Numbered from the stretch's first letter, positions 9,642-19,269 are shown. The stretch: DNA of 64,000 nucleotides from DAOUAT01 sp964551735 (GCA_964551735.1 CAZKEF010000002.1:248001-312000); one strand, 5' to 3'. Translations and numbers: made by a program. Notes: generated from the sequence alone by a model not told the origin.

Positions 9642-11495
9642 CTACTTTTGTATCAACGGCCAAAACACGGGCAGTAGGGCCATGACCACCCCGAAGAGCA
9701 GCAGCGTCAGCGGCCAGCCTACCTTCAGGTAGTCACGGAACCTGTAGCCGGCCAAACCCATCACCAAAACATTGACCGGGTGTCCCAGGGGTGTCAGGAA
9801 CGCCATGGAGCTCGCCAGCGCCACTCCCATCGCTAAGGCCCGCGGGTCCAAGCCACCCTGCTGCGCGGCGTGGATGGCGATGGGCGCCACCACGGTAGCC
9901 GCGGCCGCCCCGTTCATGGCCTGGGTCAAGACGGTCGTCAGAAGAAACACGCCGGCCAGCAGCGCCGTTGGGCCCGCCGGACCCAATACCGCGATAAGCT
10001 TGTCGGCCAGCAGGGCGGCCGCGCCGCTTTGCGTCATCGCCAGCCCCAGCGGCAGCATCCCGGCCACCAAGAACACACTTCGCCATTCGATCGCAGTGTA
10101 GGCCTGATCCATCGTGAGAACTGCGGCTAACACCATCAACAGCGCGGCGCCCAACATGATTTCGCCGATGAGGGGTGTGTTAAAGGCAGCCAGGATGAGC
10201 GCGGCAGCCATGATGGTGACCGCCAGCCAACGCTTTCGTGGCGCCACATTAATTGCCCGAGGGCCAGTCTCGCTGCCGGCGAGCACGATTAAGTCCGGCT
10301 CAGTGCGCAGCAGGGGAATATGGGTGCGCGGACCCTGCAACAGCAAGGCATCGCCAAAAGCCAAAGCCAGATCACTCAGGTTCGTTCGGATCGGCCGGCC
10401 CGTCCGCCAGATCCCCAACACCGTCATGCCATACTTTTCGCGGAAACGGGCCGTCCGTAGTGTTTGGCCCAGCAGGGCGGAACGGGGGGCCAGGACAACC
10501 TCAACAATGGCTGTCTCTTCAGACTCGAGGCGGCTAACCTGCCAGCCGGGGACAGGCAGGATCTCCAGACGAGGCTCGACATCCCGCGCCTGGAATTCTT
10601 CCAACTTACCTTCCAACAAAAGGATGTCGCCCTCGGAGAGCACTGTTTCTGGGGACGGCGCGAAGATGAGCTCCCCCGTGCGTTCCAGGGCCACCAGGTT
10701 GACGCCATAAGTGTCGCGCAACTGGCTCTGTTCCAAACGGTGGCCGTGCAATCGCGAACCGGCCGGCACCCGTGCCCGGAATAGCCGTTCTGGCAAGCGA
10801 TAGATGCCAGCAAGGTCAACGGGCTGGGTACCATTCGCAAGCGCTGTCTGTTCCTCCAAAGACCGGCTGCGTTGACCCATTGCCGTCTGTGTGGGCAGGA
10901 GCCGCCGGCCCACGAGCCCCATGTAGACGATTCCCACGATCACGACGGGGACGCCCACCGGGGCAAAGTCGAACACACCGAAGCCAGAGAGGTTCTGGCC
11001 GCGCAGGATCCCGCTGACAACGATATTGGTGGTAGTAAACAGCGTAGCCATGCCGCCCAAGATCGTCGCGAAGGCCAGGGGCATGAGCAAGCGCGCCGGG
11101 CTGATGCGGTTCCGCTGCGCCAGGCCTGACACCGCGGGGAGCAAGATCGCGGCCGCGGCAATGTTGTTCATCAGCAGGGACAGGAGCGCGCTGGCCACCA
11201 TCACGATGATCACCAGCCGATCCTCGCTGCCGCCGCTGATACGGCCCAGCAACTCCCCGGCGCGCTCGGTGACGCCTGTGAGACGCAAGGCATCGGTGAG
11301 GATGAAGATCGAGACGATCGTGACGACCGCCGAGCTCGCGAACCCGGAGAAGGCCTCGCGCGTGCTCAAGATCCCGCTAAGGCCGAGCGCCACGACGACC
11401 AGTAATGCAACCAGGTCGGCGCGCAGGCGTTCAGTCACCATCACGGCAAACGCCAGAATCAGGATGGCAAGCGTGAACAGAAGTTGGTCAGTCAT
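9642..11495 (-). CDS. DASS/SLC13-type anion permease with two TrkA-C domains
   Basis: This 617-residue membrane protein has two blocks of transmembrane helices (residues ~1-190 and ~395-615) around a soluble insert with two RCK_C/TrkA-C domains (~215-300, ~305-385). That is the architecture of SAC1-like and bacterial SLC13 proteins. Typical helices include SLLMNNIAAAAILLPAV and AMNGAAAATVVAPIAIHAA. The family moves sulfate, phosphate or dicarboxylates with Na+; sulfate is the better guess beside SulP and YeeE genes, but the substrate is not fixed by sequence. It is divergent from the SulP gene. Confidence 0.85.
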   Translation of the reverse strand: MTDQLLFTLAILILAFAVMVTERLRADLVALLVVVALGLSGILSTREAFSGFASSAVVTIVSIFILTDALRLTGVTERAGELLGRISGGSEDRLVIIVMVASALLSLLMNNIAAAAILLPAVSGLAQRNRISPARLLMPLAFATILGGMATLFTTTNIVVSGILRGQNLSGFGVFDFAPVGVPVVIVGIVYMGLVGRRLLPTQTAMGQRSRSLEEQTALANGTQPVDLAGIYRLPERLFRARVPAGSRLHGHRLEQSQLRDTYGVNLVALERTGELIFAPSPETVLSEGDILLLEGKLEEFQARDVEPRLEILPVPGWQVSRLESEETAIVEVVLAPRSALLGQTLRTARFREKYGMTVLGIWRTGRPIRTNLSDLALAFGDALLLQGPRTHIPLLRTEPDLIVLAGSETGPRAINVAPRKRWLAVTIMAAALILAAFNTPLIGEIMLGAALLMVLAAVLTMDQAYTAIEWRSVFLVAGMLPLGLAMTQSGAAALLADKLIAVLGPAGPTALLAGVFLLTTVLTQAMNGAAAATVVAPIAIHAAQQGGLDPRALAMGVALASSMAFLTPLGHPVNVLVMGLAGYRFRDYLKVGWPLTLLLFGVVMALLPVFWPLIQK

Positions 11496-11841
11496 GGCAA
11501 GCGAATGAACCCTTCATGAGTGCGATTGTACCACACGAACTTGCAAATGGAGATTTCCTTCGCGGTCACTTCGTCCGATCGACATGCATAGCGAAGCGTT
11601 CATCTTGAGCAGACGCTTCGATGAACTCTGGGCCCGAGTCCATAACGCGCCCCAGACGCAAAACGCACCCGATCAGCATAACCCGCTAGACAAATCCTAT
11701 CGCCTGTTCTATAATTCGCACATACCACAATGACATCAGTGAACCGTTTCAACGTAAACGGGTATTATTTGATATAGCACGTTCGCCATGTAACCGCTCG
11801 TGCGATAGATTCAACGATATTCGGTTCCCGCAGGCGTCTCG
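11496..11841. other. Divergent intergenic region between two anion transporter genes
   Basis: This 346-bp gap separates the starts of the DASS-type and SulP-type genes. It holds a plus-strand promoter (11687-11715) and an imperfect inverted repeat around 11587-11628 (AGCGAAGCGTTCATC / GACGCTTCGATGAA). No gene is seen. Confidence 0.7.
11687..11715 (+). promoter_or_regulatory. Sigma70-type promoter upstream of the SulP gene
   Basis: TAGACA at 11687-11692 is followed after 17 nt by a perfect TATAAT at 11710-11715. The transcript would have a leader of about 120 nt before the SulP start at 11842. Confidence 0.65.
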
Positions 11842-13959
11842 ATGCACACCACAACCTGGTACACTACCCTGCGCAGTTCACTCCTGCTGCTCGGCCGGCC
11901 GGTGGCTGTGCTGCGCGGCCTCCGCCGCGATGACCTGCGCCCTGACCTGGTTGCTGCCCTCACCGTGACGTTGATCGTGCTGCCGCAGGCCATGGCCTAT
12001 GCCCTGCTGGCTGGCCTTCCGCCACAAGCCGGGCTGTACGCTGCGATCCTCTCCAGCCTTGTTGCCGCGCTGTGGGGTTCATCCAACCACCTGCAAACCG
12101 GCCCGACGAACACCTCTTCACTGTTGACGCTGTCCGCGCTGGCTACCATCGCTGTGCCCGGGACGCCAGCCTACCTGGCTGCGGCCGGATTGCTGGCCAT
12201 GATGGGCGGGGTCATGCGCCTGGTCATGGGGCTGGCCCGGCTCGGTTTGCTGGTCCGCTTCGTCTCCGACGCGGTCATCGTGGGCTTCACGGCCGGCGCG
12301 GGCGTGCTCATTGCAGCAAGCCAGTTGCGCAACCTGCTGCGACTGGACGTGCCTTCCACCGCCGAGCTGGTGGACACGGTGCGCGTGATCGGACCGCGGC
12401 TCGGAGAAGCGCACCTGCCGAGCCTGGCCCTCGGTTTCGGTGCCATGCTGCTCATCCTGATCCTCCGCCGAGTGAACCGCCGCATCCCTGGCCCTCTAGT
12501 CGCAATCGTGGCCGCCGCGGCCATCATTGGCCTGCTGCGCATAGAGGTCAAGGTGGTCGGCCGGCTGCCGATTGGCCTGCCACCTTTTGGCCTGCCGCCC
12601 ATCACCAACCTGGAGTTGATCGGCAAGCTCTCGACCAGCGCGCTGCCTATCGCGGCCATCGGTCTGGTCGAGGCGATGTCAATCGCACGTGTCTTGGCTA
12701 GCCAAACCAGCCAACGGCTAGACAGCAACCAGGAATTTGTAGGGCAGGGCCTGGCCAACATTGCATGCGGCCTCTTCTCCGGTTACCCCGTGTCCGGATC
12801 GTTCATCCGTTCCGCTGTCAACATGCAGGCCGGCGGCAAGAGCCAATTTTCCAGCATCGCCACCAGCATGCTGCTATTGATCGCTACGCTTGCCTTAAGC
12901 GCCCTGGCCGCGTACATCTCGCTGGCAGTGCTGGCAGGGGTGCTGATCCTGACCGCGTATAACCTGATTGACCGCAAAGAGATGGCGCGCATCTGGCGCG
13001 GGGGCGGAGCCGATCGGCTAACTATGGTCGTGACCCTGGTCGCCACCCTGACATTGCCACTCCACTTCGCTGTGATGGCTGGTATCCTGATGTCGTTGGC
13101 GCATTACCTGCTACAAACCAGCACCCCACGGGTAGTGGCGGTGCTGCCCACGGGTGGGTTCCGACACTTCGAGCATCAGGCCGACCAGCCACCCTGCCCG
13201 CAACTGGGGATCATGGAGATCCTGGGCGATCTGTATTTCGGCGCGGTGCAACACGTCGAGGAACAGATACACCGTAATCTGATCAGCCACGCCGGTCAGC
13301 GTTTCCTCCTGCTGCGCATGCAAGGCGTCCATAACTGCGACATTAGCGGCATCCACGCGTTGGAGTCCATCGTGCGCGCCTACCGCGAGCAGCACGGAGA
13401 TGTCTTCATGACACGCGTGCGCCGGCCTGTGCAGGACGAAATGCGCGTGTCAGGGTTCATGGACCAGCTGGGGCCTGATCATCTGCTGGCCGAGGATGCC
13501 GCGATCAGTTACCTCTTCCACCATGTGCTCGACCCAGCAATCTGTATCTATGAATGCCCGCTGCGAGTCTTCCGGGAGTGCCAAAACCTGCCGAAGCAGC
13601 ACCTTGAAATCAGCATTCCACGCACTGTGCTGCCGGCCGTGCGGCCAGCAACGGTCGAGCCGCGCGCGCTGTGGCAGGCACTACACAGCGCAGCCCCGCC
13701 GCTGGTCCTTGATGTGCGCGAGCCGCGCGAGTACCGCCAGGGCCGCGTGCCCGGAAGCCACTTGCTGCCGCTTCCCGCGCTGCTGGCCAACCCGAACCAG
13801 GCCCCGGCTGATCGGGCTGTGGTGCTGGCCTGCCGCAGCGGGAGGCGCAGTGAGCGAGCGGCAGCCGCGCTCCTGGCTGCCGGCCACCCCAATGTCACCG
13901 TGTTGCGTGGAGGCATGGTCGCCTGGGAGGGCGCCAACCTACTGGAGGCGAGCGGATGA
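11842..13959 (+). CDS. SulP-family sulfate permease with STAS and C-terminal rhodanese domain
   Basis: Residues ~30-430 form the SulP/SLC26 transporter core (TVTLIVLPQAMAYALLAGLP; GYPVSGSFIRSAVN), and ~450-545 the cytoplasmic STAS domain. A rhodanese domain lies at ~610-700 with the intact active-site loop ACRSGRRSERAA after LVLDVREPREYRQGRVPGSH. Rhodaneses carry persulfide sulfur on the loop Cys, so import may be coupled to sulfur handling. It overlaps the following glpX gene by 4 nt (ATGA), implying translational coupling. The ribosome-binding site at 11842 is weak. Confidence 0.92.
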   Translation: MHTTTWYTTLRSSLLLLGRPVAVLRGLRRDDLRPDLVAALTVTLIVLPQAMAYALLAGLPPQAGLYAAILSSLVAALWGSSNHLQTGPTNTSSLLTLSALATIAVPGTPAYLAAAGLLAMMGGVMRLVMGLARLGLLVRFVSDAVIVGFTAGAGVLIAASQLRNLLRLDVPSTAELVDTVRVIGPRLGEAHLPSLALGFGAMLLILILRRVNRRIPGPLVAIVAAAAIIGLLRIEVKVVGRLPIGLPPFGLPPITNLELIGKLSTSALPIAAIGLVEAMSIARVLASQTSQRLDSNQEFVGQGLANIACGLFSGYPVSGSFIRSAVNMQAGGKSQFSSIATSMLLLIATLALSALAAYISLAVLAGVLILTAYNLIDRKEMARIWRGGGADRLTMVVTLVATLTLPLHFAVMAGILMSLAHYLLQTSTPRVVAVLPTGGFRHFEHQADQPPCPQLGIMEILGDLYFGAVQHVEEQIHRNLISHAGQRFLLLRMQGVHNCDISGIHALESIVRAYREQHGDVFMTRVRRPVQDEMRVSGFMDQLGPDHLLAEDAAISYLFHHVLDPAICIYECPLRVFRECQNLPKQHLEISIPRTVLPAVRPATVEPRALWQALHSAAPPLVLDVREPREYRQGRVPGSHLLPLPALLANPNQAPADRAVVLACRSGRRSERAAAALLAAGHPNVTVLRGGMVAWEGANLLEASG

Positions 13960-14930
13960 ATGACGGAATTGTGCTGTCACCCAACCTGGGGCTGGATCTG
14001 GTGCGCGCCACCGAAGCCGCCGCGCTGGCTGCGGGCCGCTGGGCCGGCCTGGGGCGGCTGGATGAAGCCGAAGAAGCCGCGGCAAAAGCCATGTCATCTG
14101 TCCTGGAACACATCGCGCTCGACGGACGGCTCTGCCTGGGCGAAGAGGCTCGCCTGGGTGACCACGCCACCTTCACCACCGGGCAACGGCTGGGTACGGG
14201 GCGCGGCCCCGCTGTAGATGTGTTGGCCGACGCCTGCGATGGGCGTCGGCTATTGGCCGGCGGGTATCCCGGCGCTTTGTCGCTCATTGCCGTGGCCCCG
14301 CGGGGATCGATCTGGTTTCCGACGGCGACGCGCTACATGGAGCACATCGTGGTTGATGCCGACGTGGCCCCCGCGTTAGTGCCGGAATGCCTGGACGCGC
14401 CGGCCGCGTGGACGCTGGCGCTCATCGCGCGCGCCAAGGGCAAACCGGTGCGCGACCTGGTTGTCTTCGTGCTGGACCGCCCCCGCCACGCTGACCTGGT
14501 GGCCGAGATCCGGGCGGCCGGAACCCACGTCCTGCTGCGCTCAGGCGGCGACACCGCAGGCGCGCTGCTGGCCGGTCTGCGCGACGGCAAAGTGGATGCG
14601 CTGATGGGCATGGGCGGCGTGCCCCAGGGGCTGCTGGCCGCGTGTGCGGTCAAGGCTGCCCGGGGAGGTATGTTGGGCCGGCTGGCGGCCCAAACCGAGG
14701 CCGAAGCCGCCGCATTACGCGCGGGGCCACCCGAAGACCGCCGCACCCACACAGTAGACGATCTGGTCAACAGCTCTCGCATCTTCTTCGCGGCCACTGC
14801 CATCACCGATAACCCGCTGCTCGCTGGCGTGCGCTATCACGGCGCACGGGCTGAGACCGCCTCAATCCTCCTGCGGGCCGAAACCGGCATCCGCCGCATC
14901 ATCATGGCTGAACATCAGCTGCCAGAATAG
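13956..14930 (+). CDS. glpX: Fructose-1,6-bisphosphatase class II
   Basis: This 324-residue protein aligns along its length with GlpX, which dephosphorylates fructose 1,6-bisphosphate in gluconeogenesis or the Calvin cycle. Motifs seen are GRWAGLGRLDEAEEAA near the N-terminus, metal-binding GEEARLG and VDVLADACDGRRLLAGG (classically DPIDGT-like; here altered), and GDTAGALLAGL / GMGGVPQGLLAACA. The substituted Asp-Pro-Ile-Asp-Gly-Thr region is unusual and may affect activity. Its ATG overlaps the SulP stop. Confidence 0.85.
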   Translation: MNDGIVLSPNLGLDLVRATEAAALAAGRWAGLGRLDEAEEAAAKAMSSVLEHIALDGRLCLGEEARLGDHATFTTGQRLGTGRGPAVDVLADACDGRRLLAGGYPGALSLIAVAPRGSIWFPTATRYMEHIVVDADVAPALVPECLDAPAAWTLALIARAKGKPVRDLVVFVLDRPRHADLVAEIRAAGTHVLLRSGGDTAGALLAGLRDGKVDALMGMGGVPQGLLAACAVKAARGGMLGRLAAQTEAEAAALRAGPPEDRRTHTVDDLVNSSRIFFAATAITDNPLLAGVRYHGARAETASILLRAETGIRRIIMAEHQLPE

Positions 14931-15059
14931 CAAATCACCACAACTTCTTCATAACTCCGGCATATCGCCTTCACACACGTCCGTTACACTCAGGACAGTT
15001 CAGGGCGTTGGCGCTGACAAACACGCAAGCCGGCGCCCATCACACTGAGGGAAAGCAAT

Positions 15060-15686
15060 ATGACCAAAGGCACCATCTCCACCAAGACACGCAATAACTG
15101 GCTGATCGACGCCGCCGTCTTCATCGGAGGATTGGTGGCAGCCATTACCGGCATCTACTTCCTGTACCTGCCTTCGGGCGGCTACCAGGGGGGGCGCAAC
15201 CCCATGTACGGCGTCACGATCTTGTTCGACCGGCACACCTGGGACGACCTGCACACCTGGTTCAGCGTGCTGATGATCGCGGCTGCTGCCGTGCATATCG
15301 CCATTCACTGGCAATGGATCAAGAGCATGACGCTGCGTATGGCGAAGTTGTTGATCGGCAGGGACGCGCGCATGAACCGCTATGGCTACTTCAACGTCGC
15401 CATCAACGCGGCCATCGGCCTCAGCTTCTTGCTGGCTGCGCTCTCGGGCGTCTACTTCCTGTTTGCGCCCGGCAGCGGCTGGGTCGCTGATCCTGGATTC
15501 ATCTTCACGCGGACGACGTGGGATCTGATCCACACCTGGTCCGGCGTGGCTCTGATCATCGCCGCAGTCATCCACTTCGCCATCCACTGGCGCTGGGTGA
15601 CCAAGGTGACCCGCAACGTGCTCCGACTGCGCCGGCCGCTACCAGCACCGGTGGGCGGGGCCATGCGGGGCCAGTTGGGAGCCTGA
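15060..15686 (+). CDS. DUF4405 tandem membrane protein
   Basis: This 208-residue protein holds two similar halves, each with a transmembrane helix (AAVFIGGLVAAITGIYFLYL; NAAIGLSFLLAALSGVYFLF), a DLHTWF or LIHTWSG segment, and a helix ending in HIAIHWQW or HFAIHWRW. The paired His residues in membrane helices resemble haem-b ligands of cytochrome b561-like proteins, the usual interpretation of DUF4405. GAGGGAAAG precedes the ATG. It is probably co-transcribed with the next gene. Confidence 0.85.
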   Translation: MTKGTISTKTRNNWLIDAAVFIGGLVAAITGIYFLYLPSGGYQGGRNPMYGVTILFDRHTWDDLHTWFSVLMIAAAAVHIAIHWQWIKSMTLRMAKLLIGRDARMNRYGYFNVAINAAIGLSFLLAALSGVYFLFAPGSGWVADPGFIFTRTTWDLIHTWSGVALIIAAVIHFAIHWRWVTKVTRNVLRLRRPLPAPVGGAMRGQLGA

Positions 15687-15748
15687 CCACAACTCAACGC
15701 AAGGTAACACAACTCACCATTACTCTGAACAAGGAAAGGGATACTACC

Positions 15749-16354
15749 ATGTTGAAAAAAATCGCACTCGGCGCCCTGTTGACCGGCCTGGTAGCCGTGC
15801 TAGTCCTGGGCGCAGTGATTCGGACAAACGCAAAAACCAACGAAGTAGCCGGTGAGGGCGGGCGCCACGGCCGGACCACAGAGACATCAGCGGCAGAGGC
15901 CGCTCATGAGGAACATGTGTACCTCGGCGAGGGCAACAGCGGCCGCTGGGGCGCAGACGCAGAAGCGGAGGTCGTGACCGGCCAGGGCGGCGGTCGCTGG
16001 GCTCAGCAGGACAGCAGCCAGGCGCCGTTCGGCAACGGCATCCCGCAGGCAGATGTGCTCCCCGCTGAGTGGACCACCATCGAAGGCATCGTCAGCAGTG
16101 CAGCGGACGACCTGGTAGAAATCGAGACTGCATCCGGCGAGACCGTTCCGTTCGAGGGCCAACCGCTGCGCTACGCCCTGCAGCAAGGGTTCACCGTGCA
16201 GGTCGGCGACGCAGTAAGTCTCCACGGCTTCGATGAGGACGGCGAGTTCAAGATCGGCCAGGTGACCAACCTGGGCAGTGGCGCCACCGTCACCCTACGT
16301 GACACTAGCGGCCGGCCAGGCTGGTCGGGCCAGGGCCGGGGCTGGCAGGGGTAA
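15749..16354 (+). CDS. Secreted or membrane-anchored protein with small C-terminal beta domain
   Basis: This 201-residue protein has an N-terminal hydrophobic anchor (ALGALLTGLVAVLVLGAVI), a Gly/Glu/His-rich linker, and a C-terminal region (~115-185) with short beta-strand patterns (IEGIVSSAADDLVEIETASG, GDAVSLHGFDEDGEFKIG) that could be an OB-like fold. AAGGAAAGGG lies just upstream. The gene is 62 bp after the DUF4405 gene, so it may be a partner on the outer face of the membrane. Function unknown. Confidence 0.75.
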   Translation: MLKKIALGALLTGLVAVLVLGAVIRTNAKTNEVAGEGGRHGRTTETSAAEAAHEEHVYLGEGNSGRWGADAEAEVVTGQGGGRWAQQDSSQAPFGNGIPQADVLPAEWTTIEGIVSSAADDLVEIETASGETVPFEGQPLRYALQQGFTVQVGDAVSLHGFDEDGEFKIGQVTNLGSGATVTLRDTSGRPGWSGQGRGWQG

Positions 16355-16398
16355 CCGCGCACGCCACGACTGATAACTGAACTGCAACACAACAGAGC

Positions 16399-16422
16399 GG
16401 CGGCCGAGGACTCCCGGCCGCC
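16399..16422. terminator. GC-rich hairpin between convergent genes
   Basis: GGCGGCCG at 16399-16406 pairs with CGGCCGCC at 16415-16422, with an 8-nt loop. It lies after the 15749-16354 gene and before the convergent stop at 16478. Confidence 0.5.
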
Positions 16423-16477
16423 GCCCGCCTGTTCTGGGCCATAAGAACCCAACGAAGGTTGAACCTCACCGGTGAGG

Positions 16478-19072
16478 CTACCGAATCACGATCCCATCAA
16501 TCAATAACGATTCATACGGTGACACCGACAACGGGCCTGCATCGGCCGCAATGGCCGGCACCAGCCGCTGTTCCAGGCCGGTCTGCCACCAGCCGATCTC
16601 AAGCTGGTAAGCGCCGGGCTGGGTGCTCGGATCGACCTGCAAGCGGTAGCGGTCCCAGTACAGCTTGTCCGGCTGCCATTCGAGCATAGTGAACCCGGCC
16701 GGCGCAGTCTTGTCGTGCTGGCCCCACAGCGGGTTGCCCGTGGCCGGGTTGAACGGCCCCAGCAGGTGCGCGAAACTGTGCGCCGGCAGGTCAAAAGGCG
16801 CGTCGACCTGCCAGTAGAGTGTGATGGTGAGCCAGTCGCCGGGACGCAGCGATGCGCGAGGCAAATCGTAGCCACACAAGCGGATGCGGCCGCCGAAGGT
16901 CACATCGGTCTGCACATCGGCCTCGCGGATGGCGTCACAGGTAGACGCGGCGCGGAAGGCGGTCGTGTGCGGGTCGAGCACCGCGACCTTGAGCGCCAGC
17001 AGTACGGTGAGGCCGAGTAGAACCCAGGGCTCAGGCGCGGGTTCACGCGGCTCAGGGATTGGAGGTCTCCGCCTCAAGATGAAAAGCCCCCGCAGGGGCT
17101 GGGCCCCAATCAAGGTGACACCGAGCAGCGCCAACGCGGTCAGCCCGCTGAGCACCAGCCCGGCCGACTCGAACGGGGTGGCGCCATAGCGTAGCATCAA
17201 GCGGTGTTCGCCTGCGGGCACAGCGGCCTGGGCGTAACCGGTGTCCGCCTGCGCGGTCAGGGGGATGGGCCGGTCATCGAGCCACGCCCGCCAGCGCGGG
17301 TAATAGAGGAGGTGCAGCGTAGCGGTGATGGGCTGAGCGGCAATCAGGTCAAGATCCCAAGCCTGATCGCGCACCTGCGCCGCCAGCACCTGGAGCCCGG
17401 CGTCCGGGCTGGCCAGGGGTTGGGCGCCGGCGTCGAACCCCGCGCCCAGGTCATCCAGCAGCACCTGGTCAAAGGTTGCGGTTCGCGCGCGCGGGGTAAA
17501 CTCGCCGAACGCGGTCAGCGCAGTGCCGTGATGGCGGATCTCCATCGCGCGCACGTCGGCCAGGTTGTAAGGCGGCGTGGAGAGCGTGTAGGCGTGCTGA
17601 TATTGCGGGTAGAGTGACGGCAGGGCGGCCAGAAGGAGCCCACCCCCGGCGAACAGCGCGGCCAGTCGCTGCCATCGCGCGGGCGCGAGCGCGATCAGCA
17701 AGCCGATGGCCGTCGCCGCGGCCAGCGCCTGCACGCCCATCAACCGGGTGCGATAGAGCAGCCGCGCCATCACATCCCCGCCCAGCCGCCACAGCCAGTC
17801 GGACCAGCCCGTCAGCAGCCAAAACAGGAAAAGACCGGCCAGCGCCGCGACGAGAAGTGTTGCGGTCACTCGGCGGTCGCCGCGTCGGGAGGCCAACGCA
17901 ACCAACGCGGCGGCCGCGGCAACGCCAAGCAGGATCGTCTGACCCAAGCCGACCCGATCCCCCATGTTATTGTTAGCGCGGCCAGTGTCGTAGATGGCCG
18001 GAGGGGCCAGCAGATCGGCGAGCGGCAGCGGGTTGTCCGCGGGGATGGCCTCGGGCTGGATGAAGTCGCGCTCGACGTGCACCCATGCCTGCTCCGGGAT
18101 CATCGGCGCCCAGATGAACGCGGTCAGCAGGCCGCCAGCTAGCAGTGCCAACAGCGGAGCAGCCGTACGCCGGCGCCACCCCAGAAAAAGTGCCAGCAGC
18201 CCAGCAAACGGCGCCAGCATCAACGGCCCCAGCACGTGCGAGCCGATGCACGCGGCCCAGGCCAGCGTCGCTAGCAGGAAACGTCCAACTGACCTCAAAT
18301 CAGGACGCGGACGAGCACGGGTGAACGCGGATGCCCCAACTCTTGTCCCTTCGTGTGCCCCCTGCGGTGCAGGCTCTGCCGTGAGAGCACCCCCGCGCGC
18401 TGCTGGAATCGAGGCTGTGCGCAAGCCCTCTTTAGAGTCAGCCGGTCGCTTGCCTTGAGCGGCTGACCGGCTGAAGCCTCGATTCGGGGCCAACAGCCTT
18501 TCATCGCCCGCACCACCAGCCACAGCATGGGAGGCCGGCCGCGCCAGCCGCAGCAGGCTCCACAGCACCAGCGGATAGAGGAAAACGCTGTACGCTTCAT
18601 TGGATCCGCGTTCCAGCGCGTTGCGCAAAATGTAAGGCGCGTAAAGGTAGGCCGAGGCCGCGGTCAACGCGGGCCAGCGCCGGCCCGTGAGCTCCCGCAC
18701 CAGCAGATAGGCGCCCACGAACGCCAGCCCGAAGCCGGCCGCGACCAGCCAGCGCCAGCCCAGGTCGTGCGGCAGGCCCAGGCGGTGGAGCAAGTCGAGG
18801 GCGTAGTAGGGCAGTGGCGGCTGGAAGGTAAACAGCGGGCTGCCCAGGCCCCAGTGCAGCGCCTGCGACCAGCGCGGGTAGAGCACGCCATCATCAATCG
18901 CTGCCGAGAACGCCACCCCGCGCAGGATGTGCTCTGCGGCTGCGTCATGGGCCGTCGCGCCGATATCCTGGGTCAGCGAGACGATCAGCACGGGCGCGGC
19001 GAACAGCGCCAGCAGCCAAAGCCGGCGCAGGCGGAGGGATATGACGAAACGTTTCCTGTGAGATGCGGGCAT
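16478..19072 (-). CDS. 6-PTPS-related-domain multi-spanning membrane protein
   Basis: The 864-residue protein begins with a signal anchor (LWLLALFAAPVLIVSL), then the luminal start typical of PTPS-related/YfhO-like glycosyltransferase proteins (PRWSQALHWGLGSPLFTFQPP) and about ten further transmembrane helices. The C-terminal ~270 residues are extracytoplasmic beta domains. The family is thought to act in envelope glycan or lipid modification; the reaction is unknown. A charged linker of ~75 residues (18296-18490) that interrupts the helices is encoded by a palindromic element plus a TCCGCG-rich tract. Start 19072 (MPASHRK) is placed just before the anchor. Confidence 0.8.
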   Translation of the reverse strand: MPASHRKRFVISLRLRRLWLLALFAAPVLIVSLTQDIGATAHDAAAEHILRGVAFSAAIDDGVLYPRWSQALHWGLGSPLFTFQPPLPYYALDLLHRLGLPHDLGWRWLVAAGFGLAFVGAYLLVRELTGRRWPALTAASAYLYAPYILRNALERGSNEAYSVFLYPLVLWSLLRLARPASHAVAGGAGDERLLAPNRGFSRSAAQGKRPADSKEGLRTASIPAARGGALTAEPAPQGAHEGTRVGASAFTRARPRPDLRSVGRFLLATLAWAACIGSHVLGPLMLAPFAGLLALFLGWRRRTAAPLLALLAGGLLTAFIWAPMIPEQAWVHVERDFIQPEAIPADNPLPLADLLAPPAIYDTGRANNNMGDRVGLGQTILLGVAAAAALVALASRRGDRRVTATLLVAALAGLFLFWLLTGWSDWLWRLGGDVMARLLYRTRLMGVQALAAATAIGLLIALAPARWQRLAALFAGGGLLLAALPSLYPQYQHAYTLSTPPYNLADVRAMEIRHHGTALTAFGEFTPRARTATFDQVLLDDLGAGFDAGAQPLASPDAGLQVLAAQVRDQAWDLDLIAAQPITATLHLLYYPRWRAWLDDRPIPLTAQADTGYAQAAVPAGEHRLMLRYGATPFESAGLVLSGLTALALLGVTLIGAQPLRGLFILRRRPPIPEPREPAPEPWVLLGLTVLLALKVAVLDPHTTAFRAASTCDAIREADVQTDVTFGGRIRLCGYDLPRASLRPGDWLTITLYWQVDAPFDLPAHSFAHLLGPFNPATGNPLWGQHDKTAPAGFTMLEWQPDKLYWDRYRLQVDPSTQPGAYQLEIGWWQTGLEQRLVPAIAADAGPLSVSPYESLLIDGIVIR
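18296..18486. repeat. Intragenic palindromic element plus TCCGCG-type tract, copy 2
   Basis: GGAATCGAGGCT near 18405 pairs with the AGCCTCGATTC arm ending near 18485, and an inner arm GTCAGCCGGTC pairs with GACCGGCTGA. The arms match the palindrome at 984-1044. The adjacent segment 18296-18330 matches the TCCGCG-rich tract beside copy 1. The whole composite is translated in frame as a Pro/Arg-rich linker. Confidence 0.7.
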
Positions 19073-19269
19073 GAGCGCTCGTTCGGCAGATGATCGGATG
19101 GGGCGATTATAGCGGGTTCCTGCCGGACGCGCCAATAGAGGTGAGCACGATATCAGGGCGCTTGCATACTGCGCAGCAAACGATCTTGTGGTAAACTGCC
19201 AGCCTGACGACAGCCGCCACGCAGCTTCTCGCTTTTCGCTACTCACTGCAGCAACCAAGGGATTCCATT

